Assembly: GCA_016794595.1 (NCBI GenBank)
Contig: JAEUJN010000066.1
Span: 124,001 to 188,000 of the forward strand
DNA: 64,000 nucleotides
Origin: Kineosporiaceae bacterium
GTDB taxonomy: Bacteria > Actinomycetota > Actinomycetes > Actinomycetales > Kineosporiaceae
Reading direction: 5' to 3'
Of the stretch, positions 58,343 to 64,000 are shown one piece after another. A model generated the notes under the pieces. That model saw only the letters and a list, made by a program, of their open reading frames with translations. It had not been told where the DNA came from and did not search any database. The translations under genes and the position numbers were made by a program. The first letter of the stretch is position 1. The number at the start of each line of letters is the position of its first letter.

Positions 58343-58358
58343 CTTACGGAAATCGAAC
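58343..58358 (+). promoter_or_regulatory. Candidate shared regulatory motif (copy in the GT2/two-component promoter region)
   Basis: CTTACGGAAATCGAAC lies 34 bp from the GT2 start and 52 bp before the response-regulator ATG. A matching CTTACGGAA...GAAC is in the other divergent region of this cluster (54699-54715, opposite strand). A binding site for the OmpR-type regulator is the simplest reading, though two copies cannot define a site. Confidence 0.4.
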
Positions 58359-58410
58359 GGCCCTGTACTGTCTGCGCGGCTGTCGTCGCGGATGCTCCTA
58401 GGCTCGGTGC

Positions 58411-59112
58411 ATGCCGTCGCGTGTGCTCGTCGTCGAGGACGACGCAACCGTGGCCGAAGTGGTGCGAACCTACCTGGAACACGCTGGGTTCGAGATCGCG
58501 CAGGCCATGGACGGGGTCACGGCGCTGAGCCTCGCCGGTCGCCGGACACCGGACCTGGTGGTGCTCGACCTGATGCTGCCGGGGCTGTCCGGGCTCGAGG
58601 TGTGCGCCCGGTTGCGGCAGTCCCGTCCCGACCTTCCGGTGATCATGCTCACCGCGCTCGGCGAGGAGTCGGATCGGTTGCTCGGGCTGGAATCGGGCGC
58701 CGACGACTATCTCGTCAAGCCGTTCAGCCCTCGCGAGCTGGTGCTGCGCGTGCAGTCGGTGCTGCGGCGCACGACGCGCACGGCGACGGCCGGCCAGTAC
58801 GCGGCCCGCCGGCTGCTGTGCGGCGACCTCGACGTTGACCTCGTCGCCCGGCGGCTCGCCCGCAACGGCAAGGTACTGCCGTTGACCAACCGCGAGTTCG
58901 ACCTGCTCGCGCACCTGATGTCGCATCCGCGTGAGGCCTTCACCCGCGAACGGCTGATGCACGAGGTCTGGGGCTGGGACTTCGGTGACACCTCCACGGT
59001 GACCGTGCACGTGCGACGGCTCCGCGAGAAGGTCGAGCCCGACCCCGGCGCCCCGAGTCGCTTGGTGACCGTCTGGGGTGTCGGCTATCGCTGGGACGGG
59101 GAGGTCGCATGA
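58411..59112 (+). CDS. OmpR/PhoB-family response regulator
   Basis: 233 residues. Receiver: RVLVVEDDATVAEVVRTYLE with the acidic pocket, VVLDLMLPGLSG with the phosphoacceptor Asp, VIMLTALGEESDRL, and the Lys in YLVKPFSPREL. Winged helix: LPLTNREFDLLAHLMSHPRE, then VTVHVRRLREKVEPDPGAPS and VWGVGYRWDG. It is coupled to the histidine kinase gene by an ATGA overlap. Confidence 0.95.
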   Translation: MPSRVLVVEDDATVAEVVRTYLEHAGFEIAQAMDGVTALSLAGRRTPDLVVLDLMLPGLSGLEVCARLRQSRPDLPVIMLTALGEESDRLLGLESGADDYLVKPFSPRELVLRVQSVLRRTTRTATAGQYAARRLLCGDLDVDLVARRLARNGKVLPLTNREFDLLAHLMSHPREAFTRERLMHEVWGWDFGDTSTVTVHVRRLREKVEPDPGAPSRLVTVWGVGYRWDGEVA

Positions 59113-60263
59113 ACCGGGCGACGGCCGAGATCGTACTGCTCGGGCTGGGGCTGTCCGGTGGCGTGGCCCTGCTCGGTTTGCTCGTGGTGCGCCTGGGTCC
59201 GCGGTCGGTGCGAGCCTCCATGATCGCGGTGTCGCTGGTCGCCGTTGCCTCGATGGTGATGGGGGTGGCCGGCGCGGCGCGGGCGATGTTCATCTCGGCG
59301 CACGACCTCGGCGTCGTGCTGCCGGTGACGGCCGTGGCGTCGCTGGTCGCGGTGACGGTGTCCTGGCTGCTGTCCAGGCGGTTGGTCGAGGATGTGGATC
59401 GCGTTCGCATCACCGCTCGTTCGCTCGGCGGACACGGCGACACCTGGGCGGCGGCTCCCGCCCGGCCAACCTCGCGGGCGTCGTCGCCGCGGTTGCGCGA
59501 GCTCACGGACATCGAGACCGAGCTGCTGATGGCGCGGGAGCACCTGATCGCGTCCCGGGTGCGGGAGCAGGCACTGGAGATCTCGCGGCAGGAACTGATC
59601 GCCTGGGTGAGCCATGACCTGCGGACTCCGCTGGCCGGCCTGCGGGCGATGGCAGAGGCGCTCGAGGACGGTGTCGCCCCCGACCCGGATCGCTACCACC
59701 GGCAGATCCGGCGCGAGGTCGACCGGCTCAGTGCGCTCGTCGACGACCTGTTCGAGCTCTCCCGGATCCGTTCCGGCCGAATGGCGCTCACGCTGCGGGA
59801 CATCGATCTGCAGGATTTGGTGGCCGACGTCGTCTCCGGGTCGGTTCCCATGGCCAGGGCTGGGGGCGTGATCCTCGACGCCGCAGCCGATGCGGCGCCG
59901 GTGCGGGTCGACGCCGGGGGCATGGCGCGCGTGCTGACCAACCTCGTGGTCAACGCGATCCGGCACACCCCCTCGGACGGCGCGGTGCAGGTGTCGGGCC
60001 GACGCCATGGCGACGAGGTGGTCCTCTCGGTGAGCGATGGCTGCGGTGGGATCCCGGACGACGATCTCAGCCGGGTGTTCGAGCCCGGATGGCGAGGGGA
60101 CGGGGTGGGTCAGGCCCGGACGCCGCGCCCGGACGGCGGTGCCGGACTCGGGCTCGCCATTGCTCGCGGCATCGTGGAGGCACACCAGGGCCGGATCAGC
60201 GTGCGCAACACGAGCACCGGGTGCTGTTTCGACGTCCGGCTGCCGGCGGCGTCGGCGGTCTGA
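59109..60263 (+). CDS. Sensor histidine kinase
   Basis: 384 residues. Three hydrophobic segments (EIVLLGLGLSGGVALLGLLV, SMIAVSLVAVASMVMGVAGA, VLPVTAVASLVAVTVSWLLS) lead to a HAMP-like linker. H-box ELIAWVSHDLRTPLAGLRAM holds the phosphorylated His; N-box VLTNLVVNAIRHTP; G-boxes DGCGGIPDDD and GGAGLGLAIARG. There is hardly any extracytoplasmic loop, so it senses in or near the membrane. It pairs with the response regulator before it. Confidence 0.94.
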   Translation: MNRATAEIVLLGLGLSGGVALLGLLVVRLGPRSVRASMIAVSLVAVASMVMGVAGAARAMFISAHDLGVVLPVTAVASLVAVTVSWLLSRRLVEDVDRVRITARSLGGHGDTWAAAPARPTSRASSPRLRELTDIETELLMAREHLIASRVREQALEISRQELIAWVSHDLRTPLAGLRAMAEALEDGVAPDPDRYHRQIRREVDRLSALVDDLFELSRIRSGRMALTLRDIDLQDLVADVVSGSVPMARAGGVILDAAADAAPVRVDAGGMARVLTNLVVNAIRHTPSDGAVQVSGRRHGDEVVLSVSDGCGGIPDDDLSRVFEPGWRGDGVGQARTPRPDGGAGLGLAIARGIVEAHQGRISVRNTSTGCCFDVRLPAASAV

Positions 60264-60363
60264 GACCGTCAGCCGTCGGATCAGGAGAAGACGTTGCGGT
60301 GCAACGGGTCCGGTGTCGGTGCGCGCTCGCAGGCCGCTGCTCGGAGGTGTGCCGAGGCAGTGT

Positions 60364-61392
60364 TCAGCAGGTGATCCCGGCCAGCTCGCTCACGCCGTCC
60401 CGGAAGGCGACCCTCGGCGTCCACCCCAGTTCGGTGCGGATCCGCGCGGTGTCGGCGGTGACGTGCCGGACGTCGCCGAGCCGGAACCGGCCGGTCACCA
60501 CGGGGGTGGCTCCGCCCATCACCTGGGACAGCACGGCGGCCAGGTCACCGATGGTGCGCTGCTCACCGCTGCCCACGTTGTAGACCGCCGTCCCGCCATC
60601 GGGCGTTGTCGCGCCGAGGGCCGCGAGGTTCGCGTCGGCCACGTCGTCCACGTGCACGAAGTCCCGCCGCTGCGCGCCGTCCTCGAAGACCTGCGGCGGC
60701 TCGCCGCATTCGATCGCCGAACGGAAGATCGCGGCGACGCCGGCATAGGGCGTATTGCGCGGCATGCCGGGCCCGTACACGTTGTGGTAGCGCAGGGCGA
60801 TGACCGACCCCCCGCACTCCCGGGCCCAGACCCGGGACAACTGCTCCTGCGTGAGCTTGCTGACGGCGTAGGCGTTCCGCGGGTCCGGTGCGGTCTCCTC
60901 GCCGACGAGCAGCGGCTGCAGGCCATGGCCGCAGTGCGGGCACGGCGGGTCGAACCGTCCGGCGGCGAGGTCGGCGACGGCCCGTGGTGGGGCAGGGACG
61001 GTGCCGTGGTCCGGACAGCGGTAGCGGCCCTCGCCGTAGACCACCATCGACGACGCCAGTACCAGCCGGCGGACGCCGACTCGCGCCATGGCCGCCAGCA
61101 CCACACCGGTGCCGACGTCGTTCGCGGAGGCGTAGTCCGGCATGTCGTCGAGGTCCACGCCGAGTCCGACCTTGGCCGCTTGGTGGTTCACGGCGTCGAC
61201 GCCTCGCAGCGCCGACTCGACGGCGTCCCGGTCGCGGACGTCCCCGCGCACGAACTCGGCGCCGGCCAGCGCCGTGGTGGGATCGACGAGGTCGAGGACG
61301 CGGACCCCGTGTCCGGCGCCGAGCAGCGCCCGTACCACGGCCGACCCGATGAACCCTGCACCACCAGTGACGAGAACTCTCACCCTCGTCAC
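60364..61392 (-). CDS. NAD-dependent epimerase/dehydratase (dTDP-L-rhamnose 4-epimerase-like)
   Basis: 342 residues, extended SDR. VLVTGGAGFIGSAVVRALLG binds NAD; LASSMVVYGEG and NAYAVSKLTQEQL supply the catalytic Ser and the YxxxK pair. Between them is a four-ligand insert (CPDH, then CPHCGHG ~30 residues later), a zinc-ribbon-like loop found in dTDP-L-rhamnose 4-epimerase-like SDRs. RYHNVYGPGMPRNTPYAGVA follows as expected. It probably makes a nucleotide sugar for envelope glycans. GTG 61392 is 1 bp after the small lipoprotein stop. Confidence 0.87.
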   Translation of the reverse strand: MTRVRVLVTGGAGFIGSAVVRALLGAGHGVRVLDLVDPTTALAGAEFVRGDVRDRDAVESALRGVDAVNHQAAKVGLGVDLDDMPDYASANDVGTGVVLAAMARVGVRRLVLASSMVVYGEGRYRCPDHGTVPAPPRAVADLAAGRFDPPCPHCGHGLQPLLVGEETAPDPRNAYAVSKLTQEQLSRVWARECGGSVIALRYHNVYGPGMPRNTPYAGVAAIFRSAIECGEPPQVFEDGAQRRDFVHVDDVADANLAALGATTPDGGTAVYNVGSGEQRTIGDLAAVLSQVMGGATPVVTGRFRLGDVRHVTADTARIRTELGWTPRVAFRDGVSELAGITC

Positions 61393-61393
61393 T

Positions 61394-61633
61394 CTAGGTC
61401 AGGCAAGTCCCTGACGCCGAGGTGCCGGCGCTGATCGGAGACGGTTGGGTTGCCGGTGTCGCGGGCAGTTGGGCCGCACCCGCTGCCGCGGCCGGTGCCT
61501 GAGCCGCGGTGGGCAGGGTGGCAGCCACGGGTGAGGAGTTCTCGGTCGGTGCGGTCGAGGCCCCGCAGGCGGCGGTGGCCCCGATCATCAGCGCGTACAG
61601 TGACACCGGGACGGCACGACCCGAGTCGATCAC
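61394..61633 (-). CDS. Small Ala/Pro-rich putative lipoprotein
   Basis: 79 residues from GTG 61633. VSLYALMIGATAACGASTAP looks like a short lipoprotein signal (AACG). The remainder is low-complexity Ala/Pro/Thr/Ser, ending SASGTCLT. It lies between copC (45 bp upstream) and the epimerase gene (1 bp downstream), same strand. No ribosome-binding site is clear. It may be a lipid-anchored linker protein or a truncated larger gene. Confidence 0.45.
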   Translation of the reverse strand: MIDSGRAVPVSLYALMIGATAACGASTAPTENSSPVAATLPTAAQAPAAAAGAAQLPATPATQPSPISAGTSASGTCLT

Positions 61634-61678
61634 CGCGCCAGGCTGGTGGGCCCCGGATCGTGGTCCGTTATCGCTGTG

Positions 61679-62299
61679 TCAAGACGAGGATCGCCGGTTG
61701 CGGGCCCACAGTCCGCCGATCCCGGCCAGCGCGGCGAGCACTGCCGCGCCGGCGATGACGAACCGGGACGTCGAGCCGCCGCCCTCGGTGCCGGCCGTGG
61801 GGTCCAGAGGGGACACCACGTCCGGGGAGGCGCCGGCGGAGACACCGCCGGCCGGCTCACTCGCTGCGGGGCTGACGGCCGCTGCGCTGGTGGCCGCTGT
61901 GCCGGCGGGGGTCGAGGCGCCGCCGAGGACCGTGTAGCCGAACGTGCCCGAGATCGGGTGCCCGTCGGCGCTGGTGACCCGCCACAGCACGGTGAACTGG
62001 CCGCTTCCCGCCGCGTCGGGCACCGGAGCGCTGGCCACCGGCCCATCGGTCGCGACGGTCAGCATGGTGGTGCCGCCAGGGCCGGTGAGGCGCATCTGGG
62101 CGGTGCCCTTCAGCACGTTCTCGGTGTAGGTGATCCGGATCAGGGCCGGCGGCGTGCTGAGCACCGAGCCATCGGCGGGCTCGAGTTCACGGACTCCCGA
62201 GTGCGCCTGGGCAGGTATCGCAAGGGTGAACAAGGCGCACGTCAGGAAGGCCACGAGAGCGGCCGACTGTCCGATGCGGGAGGGAAGCGGGGAACGCAT
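61679..62299 (-). CDS. CopC-domain copper-resistance-like protein with C-terminal membrane helix
   Basis: 206 residues. Signal peptide AALVAFLTCALFTLAIPAQA, cleaved before HSGVRELEPADGS, which puts the first copper-binding His at the mature N terminus. YTENVLKGTAQMRLTGPGGT and VTSADGHPISGTFGYTVLGG (second His site) complete the CopC domain (to residue ~120). A Pro/Ser/Ala linker and a C-terminal helix (FVIAGAAVLAALAGIGGLWA) with RNRRSS anchor it. It binds copper outside the membrane; no CopD is adjacent. Confidence 0.92.
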   Translation of the reverse strand: MRSPLPSRIGQSAALVAFLTCALFTLAIPAQAHSGVRELEPADGSVLSTPPALIRITYTENVLKGTAQMRLTGPGGTTMLTVATDGPVASAPVPDAAGSGQFTVLWRVTSADGHPISGTFGYTVLGGASTPAGTAATSAAAVSPAASEPAGGVSAGASPDVVSPLDPTAGTEGGGSTSRFVIAGAAVLAALAGIGGLWARNRRSSS

Positions 62300-62666
62300 T
62301 GCGCCATCCTGTCAGTGCGGCGACGCGGCGATGCGGCGATCTCGACCGTGCGCTGGATCTCCTGGAGCAGCTGCGGCTTGACATGCGAAACAAGTTTCAG
62401 AAATATTGTTTCGTAGATAGGTGGAGTGAACCAGGTCCACAGGTTGAGGCCCCAGGCGGTCCGGTATCCCGGCTCAGCGCGGCTTCGCCCTTCGGGCGTG
62501 GCGGCCCGTGTCCGAGGAGGTCATGCCCTGGTGTCGGTCGAGTGGTCGAGTGGGTGGGAGTGGGCCTCGTGACGGCGACACCGTCGGGGTTGATGCGTTG
62601 CGGCATCGGGCCACGCCGACGGGTCTGGCGTCCGACACGCCCCGGTGTCGCCTCGGGGGTGCACGG
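62300..62666. promoter_or_regulatory. 367-bp divergent region between copC and ppc, with AT-rich inverted repeats
   Basis: No gene is supported. At 62386-62413 an AT-rich block has 8-bp arms CGAAACAA and TTGTTTCG around a 12-bp centre. Inside it GAAACAAGTTTC (62387-62398) is itself an inverted repeat, and GAAATATTGTTTC follows. Such stacked half-sites look like operators, 87 bp before the copC start. The remainder to 62666 is ordinary GC-rich sequence. Confidence 0.55.
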
Positions 62667-64000
62667 ATGAGCGTGCTCCCTCCGCAGCGTTCGCCCGGCG
62701 CCGGGCTGCCTTCCGCGATCTCGGCTCCACCCGCCGAGATCGATGAGCCCGCGACACAGTTCACAGCGACCCTCCAGGGGGACCTCGACCTGCTCTGCGG
62801 ACTGCACGCACAGGTGTGGCGGGAGTCCGGTCGCGGCGATCTGGTGGACCTCATGAGTCGGTTGGTGGATGCCTGCCGCGCGCCCGTGGAGGCCCCCGGC
62901 GAGTTGCCGGACGGCGCCGCCGCCGCGCGGATCGCGGCCGACCTGGACGCCGACGTGGCCGCCGAGCTGACCCGTGCGGTCACCGTCCACCTCCATCTGA
63001 CCAACCTGGCCGACGAGCGGCATCGGTCCCGACGGCTGCGTGCCGAGGACCCCGAGTACGCCGGTGGCCTGGACACCGGGGACGTGTGGCCGGCGCTCGA
63101 GGCGATCGGCGACGCGGCGGTGCGCCTCGAACACCTGAGGATCCACCCGGTGCTGACTGCCCACCCGACCGAGGCGCGCCGCCGGGCGGTGTCCTCGGCG
63201 CTGCGCCGGATCGCCGGACAGCTCGACCGGATGGACGACCCGGCGAACGGGCCGGGGAGCGGGCCATGGCCAGGCGACGGCTGCTGGAGGAAATCAACAT
63301 CCTCCAGCGGACGTCGACCCTCCGGCGCACCCGTCCGGAGCCGTCCGACGAGGTGAAGACGGCGCTCACGGTCTTCCACCAGACCCTCTTTCGGGCCGTT
63401 CCCCGGCTCTACCGGGTCGTCGAGAGGGCGCTGGCGCAGCAGGAGGCGGGTGAGGGCCAACCCGACGGCCGAGGTCCGGTCCGTGTCCCGGCCTTCGTCC
63501 GGTTCGGCAGCTGGGTCGGCGGCGACCGGGACGGAAACCCGTTCGTGACCGCCGAGGTCACCCGAAACACCCTGGCCACCCAGGCGGATGAGGCCCTCGC
63601 CTTGTTGTCCGCTCAGGTCGACAGGGTGGCGCGCACCCTGACCATGGACTCCCACGCCAGCCCGCCGTCCGCAGCACTCCTCACCGCCCTCGCCAACGAC
63701 GCCGTGGCGATGCCCGAGACGATGGCCCGCATCGTCAAGGACTCCCCCTGCGAGCCGCACCGGCAGAAGCTGCTCGTCGTCGGCGCCCGGGTGGCGGCCA
63801 CCAGATCAGAGCGGGCCGGATCGGCCTACGCCGATCCCCAGGACATGCTCTCCGATCTGATCCTGGTGCAGGACAGCCTGATCGGCGCCGGTGACACCCG
63901 CAGCGCCTACGGCGAGCTGCAGCACCTGATCTGGCTGGTGCAGACCTTCGGATTCCACCTCGCCGAGCTGGAGGTGCGCCAGCACAGCGCTGTCCACGAG
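62667..64000 (+). pseudogene. ppc: Phosphoenolpyruvate carboxylase, 5' part, with an apparent one-base frameshift; runs off the window
   Basis: From ATG 62667 the first ~197 codons read as PEP carboxylase: VTVHLHLTNLADERHRSRRL and EHLRIHPVLTAHPTEARRRA, the His motif of the active site. Past MDDPANGP (to ~63253) the frame turns to junk and stops at 63356. The family continues in another frame from ~63257: ERAMARRRLLEEINILQRTS, then FVRFGSWVGGDRDGNPFVTA, open to the window end. One more G in the run 63254-63257 would restore one reading frame. This is either a real frameshift mutation or a base-calling error in a homopolymer. The enzyme makes oxaloacetate from PEP and bicarbonate. Confidence 0.88.

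Overview
The window is a very GC-rich (about 70% by eye) chromosomal segment of an actinobacterium (Actinomycetota). Evidence: many GTG starts, ATGA/GTGA stop-start overlaps, an AccA3-type biotin carboxylase/BCCP fusion, an LpdA-type quinone reductase without the redox cysteines, a full-length MprF, a remnant of an NADPH:F420 reductase-like gene, and the neighbourhood phosphomannomutase / purine nucleoside phosphorylase / lpdA / accA3 / maf, which resembles the M. tuberculosis Rv3280-Rv3308 region. Family and genus cannot be fixed from the sequence alone. I saw no rRNA, tRNA, insertion sequence or CRISPR array.

Layout. 1-9 kb: 5' end of a phospho-sugar mutase gene, a five-gene ABC importer plus metallophosphoesterase operon, and a large secreted SGNH hydrolase with fifteen 8-residue repeats. 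9-20.5 kb: core metabolism (purine nucleoside phosphorylase, LpdA, biotin carboxylase, thioredoxin) and a MerR-controlled acyl-CoA dehydrogenase/carboxyltransferase pair that looks like branched-chain acyl-CoA breakdown. 20.5-24.1 kb: an accessory stretch with an AbiEi/DUF559-type gene flanked by two nearly identical 90-bp hairpin elements and a G-rich array. 24.1-32.2 kb: a rifampin-phosphotransferase-like enzyme, a GGDEF-EAL protein, Maf, a GalT/HIT-like protein and a long-chain acyl-CoA synthetase.

32.2-42.2 kb is a coherent formamide/formate unit. FmdB, an AmiS/UreI channel and formamidase FmdA release formate and ammonia. A LysR regulator and an NAD-linked molybdenum formate dehydrogenase (FdsGBAD type) oxidise the formate, and FdhD supplies sulfur for the Mo cofactor. 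A LysR-like inverted repeat lies directly before the dehydrogenase operon. 42.7-51.4 kb: a decayed F420-reductase-like gene, an EamA transporter with MarR regulator, a Nudix hydrolase, an ABC exporter with its own MarR regulator and palindromic operator, a PadR regulator and MprF.

51.4-62.3 kb holds envelope and redox genes in divergent and convergent pairs: FG-GAP lipoprotein and GT87 mannosyltransferase-like protein; sulfite-oxidase-like molybdoprotein with a membrane domain; GT2, DUF2064 and SAM methyltransferase; a two-component system; a rhamnose-epimerase-like SDR; a CopC protein. Two of its divergent promoter regions share the 9-mer CTTACGGAA followed by GAAC. The window ends inside a phosphoenolpyruvate carboxylase gene whose frame is broken by one base in a G run near 63254-63257.
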